NCBI GenBank assembly: GCA_905221605.1
Contig: CAJNDS010000381.1
Span: 90,048-154,047 of the forward strand
Length of the DNA: 64,000 bases
Reading direction: 5' to 3'
From: Symbiodinium natans
Taxonomy: Eukaryota; Sar; Dinophyceae; Suessiales; Symbiodiniaceae
The notes under the pieces: model-generated
Databases searched by the model: none
Seen by the model: the letters and a program-made list of their open reading frames with translations, nothing else
What the model was told of the DNA's origin: nothing
Position numbers and translations under genes: made by a program
Shown: positions 52,343-63,300 of the stretch, piece by piece
How positions within the stretch are numbered: position 1 is the first letter of the stretch
Layout of the letters: the number at the start of each line of letters is the position of its first letter

Positions 52343-52639
52343 TTGCAGAGGTCTCAAAGCTGTCTGGAGCAGAGACAGAGGCTCCTAGTAGAGCGTTTCT
52401 CTTCAAATCTCAGATCTGCGTTGCTGGCATTCGGATACGGATCCACTCGCGTCAGATTGCTGGAATGCGAGTCCAAGGCCGGACATGAGCAGGGTCTGGA
52501 AGCCACCACGTCGATTCCCGGTACAATTTCACCGTCACCTCTTTCAGGAGGTGAGCTCGTTCCGGCATTCCGACCAGAGGATCGAAGCTATCGGGCTTGG
52601 CTCTCAGGGAGGCTCAAGTCCAAGTCCAAGTCGCTCTAG
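52343..52639 (+). CDS. Anonymous coding-like frame
   Basis: Ninety-eight codons after an AG (tgcagag|GTC) with natural composition, for example LEQRQRLLVERFSSNLRSAL and GGELVPAFRPEDRSYRAWLS, ending TAG. A GC donor could end the exon after CESK near 52480. No family recognised. Possibly one gene with the 52858-53096 segments. Confidence 0.3.
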   Translation: MQRSQSCLEQRQRLLVERFSSNLRSALLAFGYGSTRVRLLECESKAGHEQGLEATTSIPGTISPSPLSGGELVPAFRPEDRSYRAWLSGRLKSKSKSL

Positions 52640-52857
52640 CAGCGAGGTCTCTGAAGGTTGATCACCCTATGCGTGGGAAGCAGCAGGCTTGCTCTCCCCG
52701 GCCAGGTGCAGCTCGATGTATCGCATGATTTCATCGAGGCCCATGCACGGTATGCCAAGTCACATCTCTTGCCCACACGATGTCGAGTTTTGCTCAATCA
52801 TCTTCAGGCCTCAGTTTTTGTGTGCAGATCTTCATCTTCCACTTCACCTTGTTGCAG

Positions 52858-53096
52858 GTGGACTTTGTCCTGCAGGACAGTGGGCAGAAGGTTCTTTGGG
52901 AGGCTTGGGCTCTGGTGGCCGCATCGCAAGATAGCACGAAAGCCCTGAGAAAGGCAACGCCCGAGGTCAAGAGTGCGCGTCTCAGACATCGAACTGCACA
53001 AGAAGTCGATCAAGAAGGCCAGAACGTTTGGCACGGACAAAGGTGGTGAGAAGAGTCTGCCAGATGCGGCTGATCACGCCTCATTGACACCTACGG
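52858..53096 (+). CDS. Anonymous exon-like segments
   Basis: After cttgttgcag at 52857 a segment encodes VDFVLQDSGQKVLWE and reaches a GC donor. A later segment from 52986 encodes IELHKKSIKKARTFGTDKGG then EKSLPDAADHASLTPTG to a GT donor near 53097. Both are hydrophilic and protein-like. The two are in different frames, as expected of separate exons. Family unknown. Confidence 0.33.
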
Positions 53097-56000
53097 GTAG
53101 AACGGAATGTTGCACAAGACGTGTCACCTGCTGAGGCAAGAGCTCTGCTTGAGACAGGGGAACAGCAACATCATCAGCGTCACGAGGCAGAGAATGAATG
53201 CTTGCTGCGTTCCGCTTTTCATGCTTGCGCCATTTCTGGAGGTGTTCCCTCTTGATGTAGGCTGGGCACCCGGTGCAGCCAACGTCAGTCCTGCGGATGC
53301 TTCACAATTCGGAGCGCTTCTCCTCCGAGTCCAAAATCGAAATTAGGACTCCGCAGACTCCTACATGACTCTTTCAACTTCTCCAAGACACAAACTGCTC
53401 ACAAGTTCGACAGCACTGTAAGAGCCAAGAAGTTCAAGTTAGGTCTTCAAGCGACATGTCTTGTGGCATCGTCTTGTGCTGACTTCGGGCCTTGAACAGA
53501 GATCCCATGAAAGTCGCATACACGAGGTCTTCACTTGCAACCTGAGCCCGTAAAACCCACCCGAAAAGCCGTAAGCCCTAAATCATTAATCATCCTAACC
53601 CCTACTGCCTCTAGGCTTCAATTGTTTTTAAGTCTGGGTGGCAGGCGGACCTAGAACATGTCTTACTCAGCCCTTTGCCAATTCCTGCTGTATATCTGGT
53701 TTAGACTAACGGCCAAGGACTTCAAGTAAGCAGCGGGAGAGAACAGAAAGAAGTCAGGCTACACCCGGGAACTGTCCTTGCACATCGAGTCGGCCGATCC
53801 AATGCAGGTGCACAGCCAGACTCAGCACTCTCGCTTCCAGAGTACTGTTGCCAAGTTGCTAGGTAGCTCGTGGTGTCTACATCATTGCTGTCAGCCGCGA
53901 CAACTGCAGCAAGCAGCGGCCGCTTTACAATCCACGGTCGAGTTCTTGGTCACCTGCACGTTCAATATATTTCAGTTCACTGGGGGGCATCTTCAATTGT
54001 TTCCTCTAGCTCGACGCTGGTTCCTAAGACTTTGAGATGAGCGTCAAGAAACTTTACAAGCTTACACAAACGTCGTGTATTGAGTTTGTTTCAGCCACAA
54101 ATCAATACACATTCTTCAAAGCGCTATTCTTGCCAATAAAGAAGATCACACAGAGTCGCAAGAAAATGCAGACCTGCAAACCTGGATGCCAAGAAACACT
54201 CAGACCCTGTTCAGACCGACGCAAGGCCATGTCCAGCGTGCAGCACGTGGTAATATGCCGGAATGGTCTTGAAGCGTCCTTTGCTGACAGCCCTCATGCA
54301 CAGAAACACTTAGGCTGGGGACACCGTGTGCCAGCACACATTTGACCTGTAACCCTGAACATCAAACCTGAAGCCAAGTGTTTGTTTGGTTTTTGTGGCA
54401 GTTCACGGGATATTCGGGAGCTAAGACCTTGACATGAAGGAATCCTATTTCATGTTATTTCTCTGATCAGCTCAAAAATCGTTGCTCTGCTGCATGGCTA
54501 AGGAGCTTGAAGTTATCTGTGTGTGTGTGTTTTCCGCCGTCGCTGAGCCCACTTGCAGACCCCTTTGAGATGAGTATCTGGTGACCCTGAACCCTTGGCG
54601 CTCTACACGAAGCCTCAGCAGACTCAGACTGCATCAGCGAAGAAAGTCCTGAAATCGATCCCCACAGTACTGAGTTCTTACAACACAAACGCGTCGGTGG
54701 TTTGGCCTGGCTAGGCTATGTTTTGTGCACGTCATTTAAACTGTGCCCGTTTCGTGAGACCAAGGTCTGGCAGTTGATTGCTCCTCAGATGTTGTCGTTC
54801 AAAGGCTTCATTCAACCTATCTTCCCGCTCTTGTGAGTCTTGTACCCAGTCCTTCAGTTTGGAATGTAACTGATTGCAGACGAGGCCATGCAGAATGCCC
54901 GCAAGGCATGTACCCGAACAAGGAAGCCAGCAGGTGTTCCTTTTGCAACAGGAGCCCAAATCAGTCCGCCTTCGCCCATCAAACGCAGTCGGCATATCCA
55001 TGTCAGGAACTGCGCTGTTTGTGGAAGCTTCTCAGTCTGTGACCTGTGCTTCCAGGCACCGTGAGGCCTCGTATTCAGGCGGCACCACCTATTCATGCTG
55101 CTCCGACCTGAAGGACACAGTCGACAACACGTATGTGATTGACGAGACAGATGGCAGCTGCACAGAGGCGGAATTCGCACGTCCATGGGCGGCTGGTTCT
55201 CAACAATCGTGCAGGTCAAGAGCAGCTTCTTCAAGCAGTATTATTGGTGGCTCGTGCCTCAGGTGGAGCCGTCAAAGCTGCATCTTTGGGAAGATTTATC
55301 TTTGGACACAGCTGGCGTGCTGGTGATCAATTAATGCTGTGCACAAATGACCCACGGTGAGGTGCCTTTCTGGGTCGATCTTTGGCGGGTCTTGGTCTGA
55401 GCATGCTGGCTCGTGCTTGAGTTGAAGATTGGCGACATCGGCACAGGCTCGTTGCATGCGGGTGCCTGGTGTCCATTTGTCATGGCCTTAGCGTTTCTGC
55501 CCCGGTCCCCGAGAATGTGAGGAACTTTGAGAAGAGCGCTACTCGCATACCCAGAAGACCGAGGCGACTGGTTGTGTACAAAGTGCTGCTTTGGTAGTCG
55601 AAGGCTTGAAACTCAGACTTCGTATCTGTCGCATCTCATCCACTGTTGAGGGCTTCCACTGCGATAGTTCTCGTTGCCCTGCGAACCAGGGCTTGGGGCG
55701 AACATTCAATTGGGTGCAACGAGCAAGCTCTTCTATCTGCTCTGTCTCCTAATAGGTCATGAGAGGGTTCTCCTCTCTCCCTCTTTTTTTGGAAATAGAG
55801 GAGCTCTCTCATTCTGCATAAAAAGGTACAGGACTTCGTTCATGTCCATTGTTTCATTGCCTTTGAGTAGATAGAGGAGCTCATTCATCTCCTCTTCAGA
55901 GATGATCTCACATTTCCGGAGGACCTCCCGTAACCCTGGACCTTTTCTGTCGTGTAGTACACGCTACCTGTGCAACGCATGGAATGGCGTGTTGAGCGAA

Positions 56001-57041
56001 AAAAAACCTTCCTTTGTTCAAAAGTGCTGTGGATGCAGTCTGGCCTTGTGCTATCAGCCACAAGTCCAAAGTAATTGAAAGAGTGTTATGCCTCTTCCTT
56101 GTGAGCCATACTCTGCACTTCAAGGTTTCAGCACTTCAACTCGGATTCTGACATCGATTGATACCGGGGCCAAAGTGTCCAAGGAGGTTCCTCCCGACGC
56201 TGGACGCTGCTGCAAACGAAGTGATGTCGAGATCCTACTGCAGAGATCACAGCGGAGGAAGGTTCGGCTTGTATCACAAAGCCGCGATCCAAACTTGGAT
56301 CTGGCTGCTCAGAGCATGTTGAGAAAAGGGCGTGAATTCTGCTGCGTCGGTTCCAGCAGTCATGCGAGCATCACCAAGCTGAGTTCGATGCTCGGCTCAG
56401 TCAGTGCAAGTGTGCCAGGTCTTTGCGAGCAACCCAGGCATCGGCACGCAGATGGGACGGTTAGTGCGCAAACTTGACCGCTCCTCCTGTGCACGGACTC
56501 AAAATTTGTGTCAGGAACTTGCTGCTTTCGATGATGTAGAGGGGTCCGGGCCTTTCAGATGTTCCCTACACTTGCATATTCAAAGTCGAACGAGGCGTCG
56601 ACCAGATCCTGACGATCCATGGTTTTGGCCAGGCAAGAACGCATTTCTTCGATCAAGGATTAAACATCCATGTTTCATGCCATGCTCATGACTATCTGAT
56701 GACTTGAGTGATGACTTGAGGCTGGGACGGTCCCTCAAATGAACGGTGGCTGGCTAAGCGGGTCTATCTTTCACACACCGAAGATGTTGCAGTGAAAGTA
56801 AGCGCTTCTTGCTCTTTTTCGAGGCCGAGGAGTTCACGGCCGCACTCGGCGACAGCCAGGTGATGCTCGTACAGTCAACCATGCTGCACCACGCTGGACA
56901 CGCAGATATGCAGAACCATGTCGTTGGATATCATGTGATTGAATAAAGGCACAAACAGCTACAGGTAGATCCGAATGATAGCTGAGACTTCGGCCAGAGC
57001 CAGGCACATGTGCTAGGTCCTGCGATTCCATCCATCATCAG
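53097..57041. other. No firm gene upstream of the monooxygenase fusion
   Basis: A 129-codon frame (56088-56477), overlapping frames at 54874-55360 and a CAVCGSFSVCDLC zinc-site-like stretch near 55005-55045 are the only points of interest; competing frames prevent a call. A C/A-rich AACCC tract is at 53545-53610. No core promoter element was recognised before 57042. Confidence 0.3.
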
Positions 57042-59519
57042 ATGATTGCAGCTGCCGGACGCCTTCTTCGTACTGGCTTTGCCCGGAGAAGCAGCTGCAG
57101 AGAGTTCTCACAGGGCTGGAAACTTGGCAGACTGCCTTCAAAAGACGAACAGGTTCTCTTGGGGGCTGTTAGCTATGATCCGGCAATATCTACGATTTGG
57201 GGCAGGATGAAAATTTACCTAAACACCGCTGGATGCCCATTTGACTTCGTGCTCTTCACAAACTATGAAAGACAAGTTGCCGCACTGTTGGCAGGAGAAG
57301 TCGACATTGCATGGAACGGTCCCGTGGCCCATGTTCTTGCAGAGCAGCATGCCGGTCCGAACGGACTGGTTTCCCTGGGCATGAGAGACGTCGATTGCGA
57401 CTTCGTGTCGATATGTGTCGCAAGGAAGGATGCCAATGTGTCCTCGGTGCACGATGTGCATGACAAAGTAGTGGCAACGGGAGCTTCTGATTCACCACAA
57501 GCTCACTTGGTGCCACTTTACTGGTTACATGAGAAGGGTGTGCGGCCATCCGAGATACGGGCCTTTGACCTGGACTTGGGCAAGCACGGTGACACTGCCC
57601 TTGGCGAAGTGGCTGCCATGGAATGTTTGCTTCAGCACGGTGCCCAGGTGGGTCTGCTTTCGAAGATGATGTGGGACAGGGGTCTGGCAGGAGAGCTGAG
57701 CATCGATCCTAAGATGCTGGAGACAACCCTAGAAGTGGTACCGGGTGAAGGGCCCCCACTCTTTGACCACTGCCAGTTTGACGTTTTGGCCCACAATCCT
57801 CTGTGGAAAAGGGAGAGCTTCAGCAATGCCATCTTCAAGATGGACATGCAAAACCCCGAGCATGAAGAGGTGATGCGCTTGGAAGGTATCCAAAAGAAGT
57901 GGATGCCACCTCGCCACGAGGGCTATGCAGTGGTTCATAAGGCAGTTGAAGCGTTCACTGGCAAGAGACACTTCGGAACCCAAACTGGCGGCTCCTGGGG
58001 CTCAAGATCGCCGCGGGCCAAGAAAGGAACTTTCAATGCCTCCAGATCCTTCAGCACCAGCGCACAAAAACCCAGTGTCGGGGTCGTCGGTGCCGGTGTT
58101 GCTGGCTTGCAGGCCATACGATCACTCGAGGCAAAGGGGTTTGCTGTTAAGGTCTTCGAGCAGGATGCTGGAATCGGCGGTGTGTGGAGAGAGAACTACG
58201 TCAATTTTGGCGTGCAGGTTCCCAAACAGCTGTACGAGTTCCCAGACTTCCCCTTCAATCTTCCTTGGGGGACATATCCCACAGGTCCTGAAACTCAGCA
58301 GTACATCGAGGACTATGCTGACCACTTCAAGTTGCGCAAGTCCGTGCAGACGGGGACCAGGGTGGAGGCGATTCATCCAGAAAATTCCGGCTGGGTGTTC
58401 ACAACAAAGCAGGATGGCGAAAAAAAGGAGGAAAGCTTTGACTATTGCATCATGGCTACCGGGCTGTACAACAAGGCGAGCCTCTTCATACCAGATCTTC
58501 CCGATAAAGAGAAGTTTGCAGGGAAGGCAGTGCACTCAACCTACTTCCAAGACTTTGCAATGGCAGAAAACAAGCGTGTGGTCGTCGTTGGTGGTGGCAA
58601 GAGCGCGGTGGATTGCGCCACAGAGGCCAGCAAGGTTGCTGCCAAGGTAACCCTTGTTAGCAGAAAACCCCATTGGCCTACGCCTCGGAAGATCGCCAAT
58701 TTGATCCCCTTCCAGTACATCTTTTTGTCAAGGCTGGGCCAGGCTTTAGTTACCGGGCACCGGGGGGCACTTCCGGGAGCTCCTGGTCACATGTCACTCT
58801 GGCACAAACTCAGTTGGCCTTTGATGGCTGTGGCCTTCAGCGCGGTGGAGATGCTCTTCGCACTACAATTTCGAATGTCCGGAAAGACCTCTCCTCTCTT
58901 CAAGTGCGATGTCGTCTCAGACTTCTACGGCCATGCTCAAGTCCTGGACTACTCGCTGCGCGACTTGGTCGCGGAAGGAAAGCTGGAATGGGTGATTGGA
59001 ACTCCTACCGGCTTCACGCCAGATGGCGTGACGATTGATGGCCAAGAGGTGCCTGCTGACCTTGTCATCTATGCTACAGGCTTCCAGAAAGACTACAGTC
59101 TCTTTTCTGAGGAGGTGCGCTCAAGGCTCGGGGTGGAGGAGGATGGTTTGTATCTGTGGCGCCATACGCTTGCACCGAAGGTGCCTCGCCTGGCTTTTGT
59201 TGGCAGTGAGCTGGCCACCATATCAAACATCAGTAGCTATGGCCTGCAGTCAGCTTGGTTAGGCAAGGTCTGGTCTGGTGAAATCGATTTACCGAAAGTT
59301 GAGGCTATGGAGGCAGAATTGGAGGAAATGAAGAAGTGGAAGCGTGGCTGGATGCCGGCTACATCCTCCAGGGCAAGTTTGGTGCTCCTTCATCAAGTCC
59401 ACTTTCATGACACCTTGCTTAAAGACATGGGCCTCCGCCATCTGCGGAAGGCGAACTTCCTCGCAGAGGCCTTGATGCCATACCAGCCGGAGGACTACAA
59501 CGGAATCGTGGGCGCCTAG
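57042..59519 (+). CDS. PhnD/SsuA-like domain fused to flavin monooxygenase
   Basis: An intronless 825-residue frame starting at ATG 57042. Residues 1-30 are basic, Ser/Arg rich and lack acids except Glu21, like a mitochondrial presequence. Residues about 38-300 resemble periplasmic phosphonate/sulfonate-type binding proteins: LLGAVSYDPA, then ALLAGEVDIAWNGPVAHVLA and VSSVHDVHDKVVATG. Residues about 345-760 are an FAD/NADPH monooxygenase: VGVVGAGVAGLQ (FAD, about 346-357), GIGGVWREN, the FMO signature-like FAGKAVHSTYF (492-502), VVVVGGGKSAVDC (NADPH, about 513-525) and VIYATGF (about 675-681). Such enzymes oxygenate S, N or carbonyl carbon. The linker contains ASRSFSTSAQ, itself like a transit peptide. 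The substrate is unknown; a ligand-binding role for the first domain in eukaryotes is inferred. Confidence 0.88.
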   Translation: MIAAAGRLLRTGFARRSSCREFSQGWKLGRLPSKDEQVLLGAVSYDPAISTIWGRMKIYLNTAGCPFDFVLFTNYERQVAALLAGEVDIAWNGPVAHVLAEQHAGPNGLVSLGMRDVDCDFVSICVARKDANVSSVHDVHDKVVATGASDSPQAHLVPLYWLHEKGVRPSEIRAFDLDLGKHGDTALGEVAAMECLLQHGAQVGLLSKMMWDRGLAGELSIDPKMLETTLEVVPGEGPPLFDHCQFDVLAHNPLWKRESFSNAIFKMDMQNPEHEEVMRLEGIQKKWMPPRHEGYAVVHKAVEAFTGKRHFGTQTGGSWGSRSPRAKKGTFNASRSFSTSAQKPSVGVVGAGVAGLQAIRSLEAKGFAVKVFEQDAGIGGVWRENYVNFGVQVPKQLYEFPDFPFNLPWGTYPTGPETQQYIEDYADHFKLRKSVQTGTRVEAIHPENSGWVFTTKQDGEKKEESFDYCIMATGLYNKASLFIPDLPDKEKFAGKAVHSTYFQDFAMAENKRVVVVGGGKSAVDCATEASKVAAKVTLVSRKPHWPTPRKIANLIPFQYIFLSRLGQALVTGHRGALPGAPGHMSLWHKLSWPLMAVAFSAVEMLFALQFRMSGKTSPLFKCDVVSDFYGHAQVLDYSLRDLVAEGKLEWVIGTPTGFTPDGVTIDGQEVPADLVIYATGFQKDYSLFSEEVRSRLGVEEDGLYLWRHTLAPKVPRLAFVGSELATISNISSYGLQSAWLGKVWSGEIDLPKVEAMEAELEEMKKWKRGWMPATSSRASLVLLHQVHFHDTLLKDMGLRHLRKANFLAEALMPYQPEDYNGIVGA

Positions 59520-59640
59520 TGCCTGCATCGCTTTGATCGTTTCAGACGCCTCAATGAGCTGAGCCTGACCCATCCCTTAGGAGGCGGAAGCAAAAGCAGC
59601 AAAGCAGCAAAGCAGCAAAGCAGCACTCAATAAAGTGACC
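59520..59640. other. 3' flank with AAAGCAGC tandem
   Basis: Four near-perfect AAAGCAGC units at about 59592-59622 are followed by CAATAAAG. Dinoflagellates generally do not rely on AATAAA, so this may be incidental. Confidence 0.5.
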
Positions 59641-60208
59641 ATCAATAACCGATGCGAAGTCGACCGGTGCGTAAGCAAGGAAGCTCTCCAAAGTCATCAA
59701 TGGTGCACCGATGAACATGCTTAAATACAAACTGTAGCAGACATCGTGACATAATGGTGCTTGGTGGTTGCTTTAAGTTGTCTGCAAGTTGCATACATAA
59801 CCAAGTACTAAGCGTACAGCGCATACTAGGCAGTTCAGCGAACCCTTCAGAGTAGGAGTTCAGGAGAATGAACTCTTTCGGCCCTTGTCCATGCTTGTCT
59901 ACATCTCCTTGGAAAGGCAGGCCAGAACGCCGGTCGGCAGAGGAGGCCGCACAGCGCCCAGCAGCGTGAAGTCTTGCAGTGAAGTCCACTGGTGAGCTTG
60001 TTCGATCACACATGTCACACCCAAGGAGCCGCAGGGCCTGCTTTCACCAGCGACGAGGCCGCGATGTAGCAGATGCTGAAAGCTTCGTTTTTTACACATC
60101 CTGCATTCTGGTCTGAGCGAGTGTTCCTGCCAGGGGCTGGGCCAGAGTAATCTGGACAGCCACTCGCAGGAAGGGGGCCTGCAGCTAGTTGCTCAGACTG
60201 GGTTAGAC

Positions 60209-61330
60209 TCATGCTTTGGCAGCATGGTCAAACATCAAAGGCCAGTCAGTCACAACGATGCAGCAATTGTCAACGGGCCCCCTGCTCAGCAAGCACTGAT
60301 ATTTCGCAGAACACACGTGAGGATACCCTCCCAAATGCCATGCCCTTGAGGATGGGGACCAGTCAAGCATCATCCCAAATGGCAGATTGTGTGCCTCTGG
60401 CTTGTTGGCTTTATTGTTGAAGTTCGGCACAGTGATCAATTTTGCTTGCGTCAGGTGAAAGGTGTCCTTTCTCGCATAAATGAGGCGCACCACATGATGT
60501 TCGCAGTCTGGAGTCACTCAGTGGTGACCTTTCATGCTACAAGGCATTAACCAAGCTGGACCATCCAGGCGCTCAGGACGCAAGCGATGGGGCAGAACAG
60601 CTGATCATGGAAATTGCTTGAGCTGAAAGTAGATGTGCTGACAGGACTCGGAACCAGCGCTACCAGGTGCGACAGCAGAACTGCGGAAGAGAGTCTTCAA
60701 GCAAACCTGTGCCGTTCTGTCTCCGAGGGCGCCCAGGAGGCGTGAACTGAAAATCGAAGAAGCGAACCAAATGCGTTATCACATGTCTTTGCAATCTTCG
60801 AGAAACCAACGCGGATGCGCGATGCACACAATACCATCTTGCAGCATCTGCGCCAGACGCATCAGAGTAGGGACCAGCCCACCTTTTGCTGTCACTCTTC
60901 GTTGTGCACGAGTGTTGCACGTGCGAGGTACTTCTGGAGCCACAGCAGCCCACCAGCCGAGTTTGATCGATTCCGTAGTTCTTCGTGAGAATGAGTGCAA
61001 GATTCATATGACTACAATCAGCGAGTGCATGTAATGAATGTAATGTACATGCGCTGAACGTCAATGCCTTGGCAGACCAGACAACTCGTTGAGCCGCTTG
61101 CCCAGCCGGTTCGGCCCAGCCACACTGACAGAAGCGACAGGCCTGCCATGGTCTCATCTTTTGATGGGCCTCCATGGGCATGCGCCTTTTCAACTCGAGC
61201 CTTGTGGAGGTTTACTGCACGAGCAGACTTTGCCAAGAGTCCAGTCTTGGTGACGCCTCGAGATCCGGGCTCAGCTGGGATGTCCACACCAGTGCCGAAT
61301 TTTGCTGTAGACGTTCCTTTCGGGAACGTG
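60209..61330 (-). CDS. Coding-like segments of a minus-strand gene
   Basis: Reading leftward: about 61330-61135 encodes FTFPKGTSTAKFGTGVDIPA and GVTKTGLLAKSARAVNLHKA; about 60883-60838, after aaaag|, encodes GLVPTLMRLAQMLQD and reaches a GT donor; 60517-60209 encodes RLIYARKDTFHLTQAKLITV and SRAWHLGGYPHVCSAKYQCL to a stop. Each has protein-like composition on this strand, but I cannot join them and recognise no family. More pieces may lie down to 59642. If real, this gene converges on the monooxygenase fusion. Confidence 0.3.
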
Positions 61331-61848
61331 AAATCACAGTGATACAATGTACGATTCTGTATATATTGCACATCATTTTGCGTTGAAGATGACTGCTCAA
61401 GAGTTGGGCCGGGACGTGATTCTTTAGGAACTCAGGACAAAATGCAACTGACCTGTCGCACGCTTTACTTCTCGGCCATTCAGGATGTGAGGCACATCCA
61501 GGAATCAAGCTTCTCTTTAGAACACTAAGATTGTTCCTGAAAATGAGCATCGATCTTGCAAGATGAATCGAAGTTTCAATTCCCTTTTTGCGTTAATTTA
61601 TCTTCAACAACCAACATTCGGCAGTGCTTGACTCGGCTAGACTGATGTGCCTGACAAGGAGTATCAAGGATTGATAAGCGTACGGTATGTGGCGTTTGGC
61701 ATGCCGACCAATGCGAGTTCGGATGCGCAGCGCCGGCGGCATCAGCACCGGCGTTTCTCATGGCGTCACCGCCGATCCATCCGATCCAGCTGGCCTCCTG
61801 CAGACTGAGCGACGGCCTGGGCCGCCCCTTCACCGACCAGACGCTGCT

Positions 61849-62448
61849 ATGCGCCTGCTCATCGTCTGGCCCCTCGGCTTTGGCCAGGAAGTCTGTCAGT
61901 CTGTTAGAACTTTCCGAAGGAGTTTTCGAAGTGTTTGGTGAGGTTTGCTTGTCAGGCACTCCAGGACTGGCATGGCAAGGCAAATGGCGGAGGCCCTTCT
62001 ACGTGGCGCAGTGAGAGCGACACAAGACATGGAGGCCAGCGAGAATGACTTAGTGGTTGACATTCGTCGTGCTCAGGATGCACAGGTGCATGACCTTTTG
62101 TCTGCTCAAGGCTTCTTGTTCTGCGCGCCAGAGAATCTCGCTTCAATGTCAGGGGAGATGAAGGAATTCTTTGATCGCTGCTATTACGGTGCATTGGGCC
62201 GATTGAACGGCCGGCCTGTCGCATTGGCAATATGCGGGGGCTCAGATGGGGAAGGCGCATCGAAACAGATGGCGCGCATCTGCCAAGGCTGGCGTCTCAA
62301 GAGTTTGACAGCCCCTTTGATTCTCAGAAGTGGAGCGCAAACTCCTGAAGCAGTGGCTGCAGCAAAGACCTTAGACAGCATTGGGGTGGGAAAGTGCATG
62401 GATTTAGGTGGTCTCATGGCAGCTCATCTGTTACTTGGAGTGCCATGA
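61849..62448 (+). CDS. Flavodoxin-fold NAD(P)H-dependent oxidoreductase
   Basis: Two exons, 61849-61868 and 61956-62448, joined by an 87-nt GC-AG intron (GTCTG|GCCCC to TGTCAG|GCACT), give a 170-residue protein starting MRLLIVWHSRTGMARQMAEA. The first strand plus HSRTG loop is the FMN phosphate-binding site of flavodoxin-like proteins, and the split Trp codon (TG|G) completes it exactly. APENLASMSGEMKEFFDR is the second flavin-contact loop typical of FMN reductases and WrbA-like quinone reductases; ALAICGGSDGEGA is the third. The length fits the family. The frame is open upstream to 61687, so a longer N-terminus is possible. It likely reduces FMN or quinones with NAD(P)H. It lies 2.3 kb downstream of the monooxygenase fusion on the same strand. 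Confidence 0.83.
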
Positions 62449-63300
62449 GATATCATGGCCGAGAAGCAACATAAAGTGCAGAAAAGGTCGAAGAGTGCCC
62501 GCTGTTGTGTTGGCCAAGCAGCCAAGCTGCTCGCGGGCAAAGTGATGCTTGTCATTGCTTGACATGAACAAAGCCGAGGCACTTGTGTCAGGAAAGCATC
62601 AAAATCATCATGAGGATGGTGTGTGCTCACCTCAGATGGCGGTCTTCAAACGGAGAAGTGAAATCAAGTGCAAAAATGTCGCAACACTGAGGCTCCGAGA
62701 TGGCCGCTGGCGAGTCGTTGATAGCTGGGCATAGGAAAGCGATAGACGACCGTGAATTATCGTGAATTCACTTAATGAACCTCCGCGAATCTCTGCAGTG
62801 GCACCTGGAGTGCATGCTGAAATCGGCTGCGCATCCAGTGCCATGCAAACAAGAGAAGTGGGTGCACGCACCAGGCGTGGGGCTGGTTCCAGCCTTTCTC
62901 TGGCTGCAAGGCATGTCATTACACCAGTTCTTTGCAAAACTAGCATGTTTAGTATTCCAATAATAGGGCTGCAAAATCTGGTCTAAATATTCAAGTTCTC
63001 AACTCCTTCGGTTTTTCAAGCTTACATCCAATCGAAGGCTTTGGAGGTTTTAGGACGTGGTGCGGCCGAAGTTGTTGCGTAGCCTAGACACCAGGTGGCG
63101 GGTTTTTCGAGTCCGCCTTTCGCCTCGTTTTTCGATATCGTCGATATCTATGGAAATAGGTCTCGGCCCTAGATGTTTCCCTTTGGTTTCACCGGTTGAT
63201 GTGCTCACTACACAATCATGCGCTCCTTTGATTTTATTCTTTTGCTGTGTGTCTATGCTTTTGTACGTGTATGTTCGTGGATAAGTATTTTCGAGGGGAA
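62449..63300. other. No supported gene
   Basis: Short overlapping frames only. From about 62980 the sequence becomes gradually richer in T. Confidence 0.45.
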
